From positions 1-64,000 of the forward strand of contig CABRZP010000007.1 in assembly GCA_902475545.1 (NCBI GenBank): DNA of 64,000 bases. Reading direction: 5' to 3'. Position 1 is the first letter of the stretch. Each line of letters opens with the position of its first letter. A program made the position numbers and the translations under genes. The stretch comes from an uncultured bacterium (lineage in GTDB: Bacteria > Cyanobacteriota > Vampirovibrionia > Gastranaerophilales > Gastranaerophilaceae). The notes below the pieces were generated by a model. It saw only the letters and a list, made by a program, of their open reading frames with translations, did no database searches and was not told the origin of the DNA. Shown piece by piece: positions 34,702 through 44,800 of this stretch.

Positions 34702-36990
34702 ATGTATGAATTTCCATTTGAGCTGGATGACTTTCAAAAAGAGGCTTGTCAAACAATTGATAAAGGAGAAAGTGTTGTCGTATGTGCCCCTACAGGTGCA
34801 GGAAAGACCGTAATTGCACAGCATGCAATACACCGTGCAATTGAACAAAACTGTAGAATATTTTATACAACCCCGCTAAAAGCATTATCCAACCAGAAGT
34901 TTTATGATTTTTGCGAAAAATACGGTCAGGATAAAGTAGGCTTACTAACAGGCGACACCTCTATCAACCGGAATGCTCAAATTGTAATTATGACTACAGA
35001 AGTATTCAGAAACATGCTATATGGTACAAACTTTGGTGCTGTTGCTGACAATCTTAAAGATGTTAAATATATTGTACTTGATGAAGTTCACTACATGAAT
35101 GACGAACAAAGGGGTACTGTTTGGGAAGAAAGTATTATATACTGTCCAACAAATATTCAAATTATTGCTTTATCTGCAACAGTTGCAAACTGTGATGAAT
35201 TAACAAATTGGATTAATACAGTTCACTCAAAAACAAAACTTGTAAATACTGATTTTAGACCGGTACCATTAAGATTTTATTATTTTGACAGTTCTCAACC
35301 ATTTAAATTGCTTCCTCTATTAACTCCAAACGGGAAATTAAATAATAAAATCAGACCTGAAAAACCGCAATGGGCAAAAGGTAAAGATAAAAGAAAAAAA
35401 TCCTACGTAAAACAAGTTGTTAAAAACCTTGCAGATAATGACATGCTTCCTGCAATCTATTTTACGTTTTCACGTAAAAAATGCGATGAACAAATGGAAA
35501 AATGTTCAGGAATAGGTTTAAACACAAAAGAAGAACAAGAAAAAATCAAAGCTTTCATTGATGAATTTATTGCTGAAAACCCACATCTTTACGGGAATAA
35601 ACATATTGAATATTTAATTCAAGGTGTAGCATCCCACCACGCAGGCTTGCTGCCGGCATGGAAAAATCTAGTTGAAAAATTATTTCAACAAGGACTTATT
35701 AAAGTTGTATTTGCAACAGAGACACTTGCTGCCGGTATCAATATGCCTGCGAGATCTACTGTTATAAGCTCAACAAGTAAACGCACAGACTCAGGGCATA
35801 GAATGTTAACCGCAAATGAATTTTTACAAATGTCAGGACGTGCCGGACGTAGAGGTATGGATGAAGTTGGGTATGTTACAATTATAGGTACATCTTTCCA
35901 AACACCTGATGAAGTTGCTGAACTTGTGTTGAGCGGTTCAAACCCACTAGAAAGTCGGTTTTCTCCAAGTTATTCAATGGTTCTAAACTTACTTCAAAGA
36001 TTCAGCCTCGATGAAGCTAAAGAATTAATCTTAAAAAGTTTTGGTTACTATTCTTCTGACTTCAGACTGAAGCCAATTTTAACCCAGTTAGAACAATTTG
36101 ATGCAGAAATTGAAGAAAGAAGTTTTGCATGTCCTTATAAACTAACAGATGAAAAAATGTTAGAATATGACAGATTAAGATTTTTGTATGTCCAAAACAG
36201 ACAGACCTACAAAAAAATCCTTAAACAAGAAAAATCAAAACACAGACCACTATCTGCTGAAATCATAGAATTTGGTAACAGAAATAAGCAAGATTTGCAC
36301 AAACTTCAAAGTTTTGAATGCGATAACTGCAAACACTATAAACGACACGCTAAAAATCTGGAAGTTATAAAAAGACTTTTAAGCAAAAAGAAAAAATTAG
36401 AAAAAGAAATTGAAAAACAAAAAGATATTTATTGGAATAAGTTTCTTGCCCATAGAGCAGTATTGAAAGACTATGGATATCTTGAAAACGATTATCCGAC
36501 GGAACGAGGAAAAACCACATCTCAAATTCGTTCTGAAAATGAATTGTATCTTGCTGAAATTATTTTTTCAGGAATTCTTGAAAATCTTACACCGGCTCAA
36601 CTTGCAGGTGTTATATGTGCATTAACAACCGAAGATTTGAGAATTGAAATTCCTTATATTCCATTCTCAGAACCGGTGAGAAAAGCCTTAAACCAAATAA
36701 GAAACATAAAACGTAAATTAGAAAAAATTCAAAATTACCACGATATTGAAACACCATTATACATAAATCCATACTTTAGCTCACTAATTGAATTATGGGT
36801 TGAAGGAGCAGAATGGGAAACTATATCTGAACAAATCGAAATTGGCGAAGGTGATATAGTTCGAGCATTTAAACGGGTTGTAGATGTACTAAGACAACTT
36901 ACGGTTATCGATAATGTGCCTGAATCACTTGTATTTACAGCTCGCGAAGCTATAGAAAAAATTCTTCGTGCACCTGTCGATGTTGACTAA
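34702..36990 (+). CDS. Ski2-like superfamily 2 RNA helicase
   Basis: A 762-residue DExH helicase of the Ski2/Mtr4/ISE2 group, which has cyanobacterial and chloroplast members that act in RNA processing and decay. Motifs: APTGAGKTVIA (29-39), TTPLKALSNQK, DEVH (127-130), ALSATVAN, HAGLLPAWK, FATETLAAGINMPART-type segment and QMSGRAGRRGMD, then a C-terminal DSHCT-like helical domain (about 560-750) with a CDNCKHYKRH element that may bind metal. The start ATG at 34702 has AAGGAG upstream, though at a long distance. It is transcribed away from the tagged small genes and ends before the NAGPA-domain gene's promoter. Substrate RNA unknown. Confidence 0.92.
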   Translation: MYEFPFELDDFQKEACQTIDKGESVVVCAPTGAGKTVIAQHAIHRAIEQNCRIFYTTPLKALSNQKFYDFCEKYGQDKVGLLTGDTSINRNAQIVIMTTEVFRNMLYGTNFGAVADNLKDVKYIVLDEVHYMNDEQRGTVWEESIIYCPTNIQIIALSATVANCDELTNWINTVHSKTKLVNTDFRPVPLRFYYFDSSQPFKLLPLLTPNGKLNNKIRPEKPQWAKGKDKRKKSYVKQVVKNLADNDMLPAIYFTFSRKKCDEQMEKCSGIGLNTKEEQEKIKAFIDEFIAENPHLYGNKHIEYLIQGVASHHAGLLPAWKNLVEKLFQQGLIKVVFATETLAAGINMPARSTVISSTSKRTDSGHRMLTANEFLQMSGRAGRRGMDEVGYVTIIGTSFQTPDEVAELVLSGSNPLESRFSPSYSMVLNLLQRFSLDEAKELILKSFGYYSSDFRLKPILTQLEQFDAEIEERSFACPYKLTDEKMLEYDRLRFLYVQNRQTYKKILKQEKSKHRPLSAEIIEFGNRNKQDLHKLQSFECDNCKHYKRHAKNLEVIKRLLSKKKKLEKEIEKQKDIYWNKFLAHRAVLKDYGYLENDYPTERGKTTSQIRSENELYLAEIIFSGILENLTPAQLAGVICALTTEDLRIEIPYIPFSEPVRKALNQIRNIKRKLEKIQNYHDIETPLYINPYFSSLIELWVEGAEWETISEQIEIGEGDIVRAFKRVVDVLRQLTVIDNVPESLVFTAREAIEKILRAPVDVD

Positions 36991-37020
36991 AATTGTAATG
37001 AGTATTGAACTTATAAGCAG

Positions 37021-37050
37021 AAATAGTGTAGATTTACCACTATTTAGTTT
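37021..37050 (+). terminator. Possible terminator after helicase gene
   Basis: Eight-base stem AAATAGTG/CACTATTT with a nine-base loop, followed by only a short T run (AGTTTTG). Position, 30 bases after the stop, fits; the U tract is weak. Confidence 0.4.
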
Positions 37051-37075
37051 TGTAAAAGTCTTACCGGCAAAAGGA

Positions 37076-37104
37076 TTGAAGTATTTGTAAAAATATGTTA
37101 CAAT
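37076..37104 (+). promoter_or_regulatory. Sigma70-type promoter of NAGPA-domain gene
   Basis: TTGAAG (37076-37081), 17-base spacer, TACAAT (37099-37104). The start of transcription is predicted near 37111, at the first base of a structured leader of about 100 bases. Confidence 0.8.
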
Positions 37105-37110
37105 AATAGT

Positions 37111-37211
37111 AGGAACACCCTATTTGCCCTCATAGGCTTCTGATGAGTGTTATTCCCCACACCACTCTAAAAACAAAAAGGTATCCGAGTTACTAACAGC
37201 AAGGTGACACT
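37111..37211 (+). promoter_or_regulatory. Structured 5' leader, candidate cis-regulatory RNA
   Basis: From the predicted transcript start the leader folds as a composite hairpin: GGAA...TTCC closes an arm with ACA/TGT and CTCAT/ATGAG (about 37112-37156). A spacer follows, then a second hairpin GTTAC/GTGAC (about 37189-37208) whose 3' arm abuts AAGGTGA, the presumed ribosome-binding site, just before the ATG at 37212. Sequestration of the ribosome-binding site would allow translational control. Parts (CCGAGT, CTAAC) are faintly like the c-di-AMP (ydaO) riboswitch, but the conserved blocks are not convincingly present. No ligand class is assigned. Confidence 0.45.
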
Positions 37212-38480
37212 ATGGATACACTTCTTCATGATGAAAAAAAAGAATTTATTGTTCCGTACAGAGCTTGCGAATATGCAATAACATTTTCGCTGTTTTTCAC
37301 CTTAGCTCTTTCAAATACAATCACTCAACCTCCAATGTTTGCAAATGATTTAATTGCAAATACTTCTATCAGTACTCCGCATTTACAAAAAATGACCGAG
37401 TATATTAAAGAAGAAATGAATCCTGAAATAAAGAAAGAGAAATTTGAAACAAGAATAAAAAATAAATATCCTGGACTAAAAATTAATAATGTTTCTGATG
37501 GTATAAAACACATTAAAATGGTCAAATATTTTAACGGAAGACCGGTTAGAATAAATGTTGTCGAAGTTAATCAACAAGTTGCACAAGAGTATGAAGTAAA
37601 ACCTGCAACTGCAACTAACACGCTCCAAAGTAGAAGAACTTTAAGAACAATAGCACAAAACACAAATTCTATTGTTGCCATTAATGGCGGATTTTTCAAA
37701 CCTCAAACAGGAGTTCCTCTAGGTACATTAATGATTGATAAAAAAATCTACACCGGTCCAATTTATGACAGAGTTGCCATGGGAATCTTTGAAAACGGTT
37801 ATGATATCGGAAGAGTTCAATTTAATGGCAAAATTATTGGAAACAATCAAGTTATAAAAATTGATAATATAAACCAACCTAGAATGTTATCCTCATATAC
37901 ATTAATTTATACAAGGGATTGGGGGAAATATGCCCCGGCCTCACCACGATATGGTGTTCAACTTCAAATTGAAGGAAATAAAATTACGGCAGCTTCCGCC
38001 AACTCCCTTTCTATTCCTGAAAACGGCTATGTAATAGTAGGACCAAAATCACAATTAAGTAAATTATTCGGAGCAAAAGAAGTAAATATAGAAATTCAAA
38101 CAAACCCAAAATGGGAAGATGTTAAACATATTATTAGCGGAGGACCTTACTTAGTTAAGGATAACCAAATATTTATCGACATGACTGCCCAAAAACTTCA
38201 GTCAATAGGGGGACGTAACCCGAGGACAGCTATAGGTTACACAAAAGACAATGACCTTATACTAGTCACTGCAGATGGGAGAGAGGGCAGTTCTGTCGGT
38301 TTGACTCTAACCGAATTAGCAGGATTTATGAAGTCATTAGACTGTACAAATGCCATAAATCTTGACGGAGGAGGCTCAACTGTAATGTACGTGAACGGTC
38401 AAATAGTTAATCGACCACAGCAAACAGGAGGAATCGCTTTATCCAATGCACTTGTTATCTCTAAAAAAATTACAAATTAA
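37212..38480 (+). CDS. NAGPA-domain (phosphodiester glycosidase-like) envelope protein
   Basis: A 422-residue protein with one N-terminal membrane helix (about 20-38, ITFSLFFTLALSNTI) and a C-terminal NAGPA domain (about 150-420). Family marks are AINGGFFKPQTGVPLGTLMI, ISGGPYLVKD, GGRNPRTAIGYT, LVTADGREGSSVGLTL and INLDGGGSTVMYVNG. In bacteria this domain is exported and is thought to cleave sugar-phosphodiester bonds in wall or exopolysaccharides. A charged N-terminal stretch (residues 1-15) precedes the helix, so it is probably a signal anchor. Translation starts behind a structured leader that may hide the ribosome-binding site. Other residues (about 50-140) match nothing I know. Confidence 0.85.
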   Translation: MDTLLHDEKKEFIVPYRACEYAITFSLFFTLALSNTITQPPMFANDLIANTSISTPHLQKMTEYIKEEMNPEIKKEKFETRIKNKYPGLKINNVSDGIKHIKMVKYFNGRPVRINVVEVNQQVAQEYEVKPATATNTLQSRRTLRTIAQNTNSIVAINGGFFKPQTGVPLGTLMIDKKIYTGPIYDRVAMGIFENGYDIGRVQFNGKIIGNNQVIKIDNINQPRMLSSYTLIYTRDWGKYAPASPRYGVQLQIEGNKITAASANSLSIPENGYVIVGPKSQLSKLFGAKEVNIEIQTNPKWEDVKHIISGGPYLVKDNQIFIDMTAQKLQSIGGRNPRTAIGYTKDNDLILVTADGREGSSVGLTLTELAGFMKSLDCTNAINLDGGGSTVMYVNGQIVNRPQQTGGIALSNALVISKKITN

Positions 38481-38528
38481 AATTTATAAATTCTTTGAAA
38501 ATTTTAGTAAATACTCAATACTAATAAT

Positions 38529-39221
38529 TTAGTTACTTTCACCTGCACGATAACCGCAATAAGAATAAATTACAGGCAGTATTCTTTCAATTTTTAATTT
38601 ATTTATAATCGGAACTTTTGCCAAAACAAGAGCACCGATTAAATCATCAACATTTGCAATTGAATCTTTTAATGTAATTTTACGATCAGGTTCTAAATCT
38701 TTTGGGTCGCATACTTTATTTGATAACATTGCTGCCGCATGCATACCAACAACTAAACCAATACCGGTTGTTAAAATTTTTGCTATTGGAGTGTTTAATT
38801 TAGAACCTCCATTTTCACAACATTTCAAACCCATTCCCACAAATAAAGCCGGGATAGATGCATTAAAAAATTGAAAAACACCTTCTTTTAGTTTATGCAT
38901 ATTAGTACTCTTTTTCTCACCAACCATTCCCAAGCTAACTCCACCTACTATAGATGCACCTGACAATAAGATCATTTCTTTAATTCCATATTTAAGATTA
39001 AATGGGTTTTTCACTTTTTGATGCTTCATCATTGAAAATAATGGCACCGCCATCCCAATAACAGATCCAATCCCTGCACGAATTTTATCATCTGTTGTAA
39101 TCTCTCTTTCCAAAGATTTATGACGCAAAGCTTGCAGCGTTCTTAACGAAGAACGTTTTGTTACTTTACTATATTCCCTTGATAATATCGGGGCATTATA
39201 ATTGGATGCGTATGTCAACAT
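38529..39221 (-). CDS. Hypothetical membrane protein
   Basis: A 230-residue protein with several hydrophobic, Gly-rich segments: IRAGIGSVIGMAVPLF, EMILLSGASIVGGVSLGMVG, FNASIPALFVGMGL and ILTTGIGLVVGMHAAAML. It is likely a small polytopic inner-membrane protein of three or four helices. The ATG at 39221 (MLTYASNYN) is preferred; a TTG at 39266 would give an odd hydrophobic 15-residue extension. It lies downstream of the metalloprotease gene on the same strand. No known domain. The N-terminal part before the first helix is basic (KVTKRSSLRTLQALRHKSLER). Confidence 0.65.
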   Translation of the reverse strand: MLTYASNYNAPILSREYSKVTKRSSLRTLQALRHKSLEREITTDDKIRAGIGSVIGMAVPLFSMMKHQKVKNPFNLKYGIKEMILLSGASIVGGVSLGMVGEKKSTNMHKLKEGVFQFFNASIPALFVGMGLKCCENGGSKLNTPIAKILTTGIGLVVGMHAAAMLSNKVCDPKDLEPDRKITLKDSIANVDDLIGALVLAKVPIINKLKIERILPVIYSYCGYRAGESN

Positions 39222-39273
39222 AATCAAGATATAACACGAAACAAAATTAATCTCAATTATCCCCAAATTTTTA

Positions 39274-40554
39274 TTATAATTTCTTAATATCAGATATTAA
39301 TTCGGTTACATTTGCATCATCTTTAATGGACTTAGCTTTCAATGCAAAGTTAAATGCAGAAGATTTATCTTGCTTATTATAATAAATAATAGACTTATTA
39401 TAATATATCAAAAACTGTTCATCTGTAGTTTTGGCAAGAGGAAGAGCTTTATCCAAGGCCGCTAAAGCAGAATCAAAATCACCCATATCAACGTAAACTG
39501 AAGATATATTAATATATCCAGCCGCAAAATTAGGATACTGACGAATATATGCAGAATATTCTTCTATTTTTTTCCTCAAACGGGCATCTTCGCTTCCAAG
39601 TATTAAAGGTGCATAATATAAATTTTCACTATTTATATTTTTAGTATTAGTTATTGTCGGCTGAATCCGATACAACAAAGCTAAAGTTTTTAAATCTTGC
39701 AGAGATAAATATTGCAAGGAAGAAGTATAAAATGCATATAGACTTGCCCCATTAGAGGAAGAATACATTATATCGGATGGGCTGTCACTGTGTCCCATAA
39801 TACCTAAAGTATGCCCAATTTCATGCAAAGAAGTATTATATATTTCACGAGGTGAAAAATTTTGCATTTTAGGATTGGTTTTATAAAAATTCAACTCCAT
39901 TTTCTGAAGAATTTTATTTCCCGAAACCACCGGTTCTGTATAAGCAACAACATAAGGACAAACATTTCCTGTACAAATATCATCAGGAATATTTTTAAAC
40001 CTGATAAGAATATTTGCAGAAGCAGCATCAGAAACTTCCTGAAACTTCACAAAATTTGTCCTATTTGTCCATTGTTTCAAAGCATTTTTAAACTCTGTTA
40101 CATAATATGCAGGAACAGTATTCGGATTTTCAATATAAAATTTTAGAGGAAAGGTATTCAAATCCCATCTTAAAATATCATTCCCCATCATTGCATTGTG
40201 GATATAATTACCTTCAAGCCCTTTTAAAAGTTTATGACGGAGTGAAACAGCTTGAAACCTTGCATATTTTTTAGCTTCATCTTCAAACTTAGAATTACCC
40301 ATATCATATAACTTTTTTTGAACAGACAATGTAGGTTTCGCTTTAGATAAAGCCAATACATAATTAAATCTGGCTAATAAATTTTTAGGATCAGAAAATA
40401 ATGATTTTTCGAAAATTGGAATTGATTTTTCATATTGTCCAGCATCATACATTTTTTTTGCAGCATTATAATAATACATTCCGCTGAATGGTGATTTATA
40501 CAGCATAAGAATGACAAGAACAATTAAAAAAATACCAAGTAAAAATTTACGCAT
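39274..40554 (-). CDS. M10-like zinc metalloprotease with TPRs
   Basis: A 426-residue protein (start at 40554; a TTG five codons upstream is less likely). It has an N-terminal signal-anchor helix (about 4-20, FLLGIFLIVLVILMLY), a TPR-like pair (about 26-75), a matrixin-like catalytic domain with HEIGHTLGIMGHSDSPSDIM (His244, Glu245, His248, His255 and the Met turn at Met263), and a second TPR block near 325-425. The whole active-site consensus HExxHxxGxxH is intact. Outside the membrane it probably trims or processes envelope proteins, with TPRs choosing the partner. It overlaps the end of scpB by eight bases. Co-expression with chromosome-segregation genes is odd. Confidence 0.85.
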   Translation of the reverse strand: MRKFLLGIFLIVLVILMLYKSPFSGMYYYNAAKKMYDAGQYEKSIPIFEKSLFSDPKNLLARFNYVLALSKAKPTLSVQKKLYDMGNSKFEDEAKKYARFQAVSLRHKLLKGLEGNYIHNAMMGNDILRWDLNTFPLKFYIENPNTVPAYYVTEFKNALKQWTNRTNFVKFQEVSDAASANILIRFKNIPDDICTGNVCPYVVAYTEPVVSGNKILQKMELNFYKTNPKMQNFSPREIYNTSLHEIGHTLGIMGHSDSPSDIMYSSSNGASLYAFYTSSLQYLSLQDLKTLALLYRIQPTITNTKNINSENLYYAPLILGSEDARLRKKIEEYSAYIRQYPNFAAGYINISSVYVDMGDFDSALAALDKALPLAKTTDEQFLIYYNKSIIYYNKQDKSSAFNFALKAKSIKDDANVTELISDIKKL

Positions 40555-41056
40555 TATTTTTCTCTGCAAGATCTCTTTCTAACTGCTGAGCAAGAGCTCT
40601 GGTATCACCTTTTAATTTAAAATATTCAGCAAATTTAGCAGTAGTTTTAATATTTATACTTCTGCCATTTTTGTCCTTATGTTTAGAAACCAGACCTTTT
40701 TCAACAAGATCTGCAACATGTTCATAAGCCGCAGAACGCAATTTCACAAGTTCCGTTTGTCTTATAGGTTCTTTTAATGCAATAACAAGCAAAGTTCTTA
40801 GCACTGCCGGTGATAAATCAATAGGACAGATTTTTTCAACAATATCGCTATAATCTTCTTTTACCTGCAATATATAACCATTTTCATCATCAATTTCCAA
40901 AGCTCCATCTCTTGATGCATAATCCATAATCAATTCTAAAATAGCTTCTTCAATTTGCTCCGGTTCAACATCAAGGTATGTTGAAATTTCATCAAGCGAT
41001 AATGCCTTTGCGGTAACAAAAAGAACTGCTTCAATTCTAGCCTTCAACTGCTGCAT
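40547..41056 (-). CDS. scpB: Segregation and condensation protein B
   Basis: Winged-helix kite protein that dimerises and binds ScpA, regulating the SMC ring. 169 residues, near the usual size. Family-like segments: KARIEAVLFVTAKALSLDEI, and LSPAVLRTLLVIALKEPIRQTELVKLRSAAYEHVADLVEKGLV in the second winged helix. The gene starts inside the last codons of scpA (20-base overlap), so its translation is coupled. It is followed by the metalloprotease, which starts inside it. Confidence 0.94.
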   Translation of the reverse strand: MQQLKARIEAVLFVTAKALSLDEISTYLDVEPEQIEEAILELIMDYASRDGALEIDDENGYILQVKEDYSDIVEKICPIDLSPAVLRTLLVIALKEPIRQTELVKLRSAAYEHVADLVEKGLVSKHKDKNGRSINIKTTAKFAEYFKLKGDTRALAQQLERDLAEKNNA

Positions 41057-41870
41057 TTTTCAACCCGCCCTTTACTACGTATAAATCGGAATAAAATTCA
41101 TCCTGTTCTAACTCATAATCCGTATCTCGACTCAAAAATAACAATGCAATATACGCACTTATTTTATCTAATCCTAATACAGATAAATCATTTAATTCAA
41201 TTTTTTCAGTTGAACTAAAAATTTGCTCAAGATTATCTTTTAATTTTAAAACAGCTTCTTCAATATATTCTTCATGAGCCATAGAAACAATTTCATCAGG
41301 AGTTAATCTTGAATAATTTCTGACATGCCTTTTTGCTCTTTCATGAGCACTTTTCATTGATGCACGTTTTTCAAGTTTTTCGTAAAACTCCAACTGTTTA
41401 ATCAAATCTTTCAATGTAACAACACGATTACGATTCAAACGAATACTGGTTCGGCGTTGAAGAGCTTCATCAAAACTTACAACATTACTTGTTGGAATAA
41501 ATTCCTGATCTTCTTCGGCATACTCAACAGGAAAACCGTCATCATCATAAATCACATCATCTTGAGGTTCTTCACGAAAGTCATCCATTGACAATCCGGA
41601 CAAAACATTAGACTGCAACCTGCACAAAATTGCCGCAAACAGTAATGTTCTACTTGCAACCCTTAAATTAAGAGATTTCAACTCAATCATTCTTTGAAGA
41701 TATTTTTCCGTTACGTCAAGAATGTCGATATTCCAAGGATCGATTTTACCGGATTTTGCCATATCAACCAAAATCCCGATACCGTCATTGGCATCAAAAC
41801 CCCCATTTTGTCCATATATTGAAGATTCCAAATCTTCTGCATTTATAAGATTATTATTCATTATCGTCAT
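41037..41870 (-). CDS. scpA: Segregation and condensation protein A (kleisin)
   Basis: Kleisin subunit, 277 residues, that bridges the two SMC heads. The N-terminal helical part (GILVDMAKSGKIDPWNIDILDVTEKYLQ) is the segment that meets the SMC neck, and the C-terminal winged helix (about 205-270) meets the SMC cap. A 13-residue acidic insert (QDDVIYDDDGFP) lies in the middle linker. The ATG at 41870 lies within the end of smc (17-base overlap), with another ATG three codons later. The order smc-scpA-scpB and their overlaps mean the condensin is made as one unit. Confidence 0.94.
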   Translation of the reverse strand: MTIMNNNLINAEDLESSIYGQNGGFDANDGIGILVDMAKSGKIDPWNIDILDVTEKYLQRMIELKSLNLRVASRTLLFAAILCRLQSNVLSGLSMDDFREEPQDDVIYDDDGFPVEYAEEDQEFIPTSNVVSFDEALQRRTSIRLNRNRVVTLKDLIKQLEFYEKLEKRASMKSAHERAKRHVRNYSRLTPDEIVSMAHEEYIEEAVLKLKDNLEQIFSSTEKIELNDLSVLGLDKISAYIALLFLSRDTDYELEQDEFYSDLYVVKGGLKNAAVEG

Positions 41871-44800
41871 CTCTTAACTTAACACCTGTAACTTTAGTTT
41901 TACCTTTTTCTTTTTGAGTTACACCAATTGTTCTGCTTGCAGCCTCAATCATCGGTCTGCGGTGGCTTACTACAATAAATTGAGTATCTGAAGACTGCTT
42001 TTTAACCATATCTGCAATTCTTTCGACATTCATTGTATCCAAACTTGCATCAACTTCATCTAAAGCATAGAATGGTGCCGGTAAATGTTTCTGAATTGAA
42101 AATACCAGAGCTAAAGCGGTTAATGCCTTTTCACCGCCGGATAAAGCACCTAGTTTATTATTTGTAGTTTTATCTCTAGGCTTAGCCTCAATAGTCATAC
42201 CCGCAGTAAACGGTTCTTTTTCATTCTCAAGAATCAAGCGGCCTTCACCTTCTGACAATTGATGATATATATCTTTAAAGTTTTCATTAATTGCAGTAAA
42301 GGTTGTCATAAACGCTTCTTTTTTCTGAGTTTCAAACCCGTTCATTTTTTCTAAAATTGACTGGCGTTCGGTTGTTAATGTATTAATTTGCTTGTCTAAT
42401 TCTTCTTTTCTGCCGGCAATTTCATCATAAGAAACAATTGCACGCATATTAACATCGCCCAACTCTTGCATTTTTTTATCGAGTCTCTGAATCTTAGCAT
42501 TCAAGTCATCAATAGAAATTTGTACAGGTTCAAGCTTATCAACATCAACACCAGCCTCTGATAAGACATCTGAAGCCTCTTTTAATTGAGGCTCTAATTC
42601 ACGTCTGCGAGTCTTAAAGGATTCAATTTGCTCATTTATCCTGTCTATTTCAGACGATTTAACAGCACTATTTGTCTGTAACTCAACTAAACTGCTATGA
42701 ATTTCTTCTTTTTGTTTCACAAGTTCACCGATTTTTTCATCAATTACGGCAATTTTATCAGATAGGGAATTTAATTGTTCCTCTAATTGAATGATTTCGG
42801 TTTTATAAGTTTCTTTATCTTTTTCTAAAGATTCATTATTTTTGGTTGTATTTTTTATATCTTCTTCTTTAGAAATAATCAACTGCTCATTAAATTTAAT
42901 CGTATTTTCAAACCCTTGAATTTCGCTATTTACATTCATTCGATTATTTTCAATACGACGAATTTCATCTTCAAGACCTTTGGTTTTTTCTTTTAAATCC
43001 TTCAAATCTTTATCATTTAGAAGATTATCCAATTCTGCAAGTTTATCTTGAGAGTCTTGAATTTTTTCTGATAATTCAATTCTCTTTGCTTCTATTTTAT
43101 CCAGTTCATTATTAAGAATAGCAATTTTAGGCTCATTTTCTACAACAAAAGTCTTCTTTGTTTCTAATAAAGCCTGACTGTTTTCAAATTGAGAATTCAT
43201 GTTACTCAATTCAATTTTGGCCTTTGAATACTCTGTTGAAGATGATGAATATGCAACTCGAATTTTGTCAAGTTTATTTTCTAACTCTCTGCGTTTTGCA
43301 CAAGCTTCATCATATTTTTTCTGTAAATCTTCTAATTTTGCCTTAGCTTTTTCTAATTCTTTATCATCATTCTGACCGAAACCAAAGGCAGATTTTTTAA
43401 CATAACCACCAGTTATAGCAGAAGATTTTTCGTACAATTTACCATCAAGAGTAACCATACGATATTTACCCATCAATTGCTCGGCAGATTCAGCATCTTC
43501 TACAATTAACGTATCTGCTACAGCATAGAAGAAGGCATCAAGATACATATCGTCAAAATCTACAAGATTAATAGCAAAATCAATTACTCCGGAATTTTTT
43601 GGCAGCTGTAATCTTGTTGGAGCTTTTTTAATCTTACTTAAAGGTATAAAAGTTGCTCTGCCGGATTTTGAAGAATTTAAAAGTTCCATCGCTACATAAG
43701 CCGCATGCGGATCGTCAACAACAATATGTGATAAACGACCGCCAAAGGCAATATCCAAAGCTAGTGAATACTCTTCATCAACAGAACCCAACTGCATTAA
43801 TGGAGCATGAACCCCTTCCAGATTTGCATTCATAACCGTATTTATAGGAAGACTTGATGCTGAAGATGAATTAGCTCTTCTCTGAGCCTCTATATCAGAT
43901 AATTTTCGATAAGCTGCTCGCACATCATAATCATAGTGTTCAACTGCAGTTTTTGTATCATCAAGTTCTTTCATTGTATTTGTCTGGATTTCTTTTAATT
44001 CATCCATCTCTTTTTTCAAATCAGAAACTTGAAGTTCTTTTAAAGATTGATTATCTCCAAAATTTGCCTTGGCATTTTCTGCATTTTCAATAAAATCTTT
44101 TGCTTCTTGAACTTCTTTTTTTAGATTTTTTAATTCATTTTCCTTTGGCAATGAAGTTTTTAACAAATCATTATCTTTATCTTTTAAGGAATCCAGAGTA
44201 CGTGATAAATCGTTTCTTTCCTGAATATATTTATCCGCAGTAGAACTCAAACCTGATATATCTTTCAACTTTTGAGATAATTCATCTTTCTTTTCTTTAA
44301 GTTGAGTTTCTATAATTCCAATCTTATCGTGTGAAAGTTTAATATTTAATCTTTCATCTTCAATTTTTTTCTTATAAGTTTCAATACCGTTTTTAGCGTT
44401 TTCTATTGATTGCAAGCCCTTTTGAATTTGAGTTTGTGAATAATCAATAGCATTTTTCTTGGTTTGAATACGTGCAGACAAATCACTCTGAGCATCTTTT
44501 AATTTGTTACGCTCATCTTCGCCCTGTTCTTTTAATTTTGCATCTAATTCCTTATATTTTTCAGTTATAAGTTGAATTTTTTCATCTAAATCTTTTTTAT
44601 TAAGCTGTTCCTCTTTTAATTTTTTATTTGATTGAAGAATATTTTCATGGGCCATTTCCAGATTTCTTTTCAAATCAAAGAATTTAACAGTACTTATTTG
44701 TGACTCAAAACCGGCTTTTTCTTCTTGTAATTTTTTATATTTGAGAGCAACTTCTCTTTCAGCTTTTAGCTGTTCAAGGTTTTTTTCGACCTCTGACAAA

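Noticed and set aside
37111..37211. A firm call of a c-di-AMP (ydaO) riboswitch
   Set aside because: Only short words match; the predicted transcript start leaves out the 5' part of that riboswitch. I keep it as an unclassified leader.
39221..39266. TTG start at 39266 for the membrane protein
   Set aside because: It would add a hydrophobic leader that does not fit the basic N-terminus; the ATG at 39221 is a simpler start.
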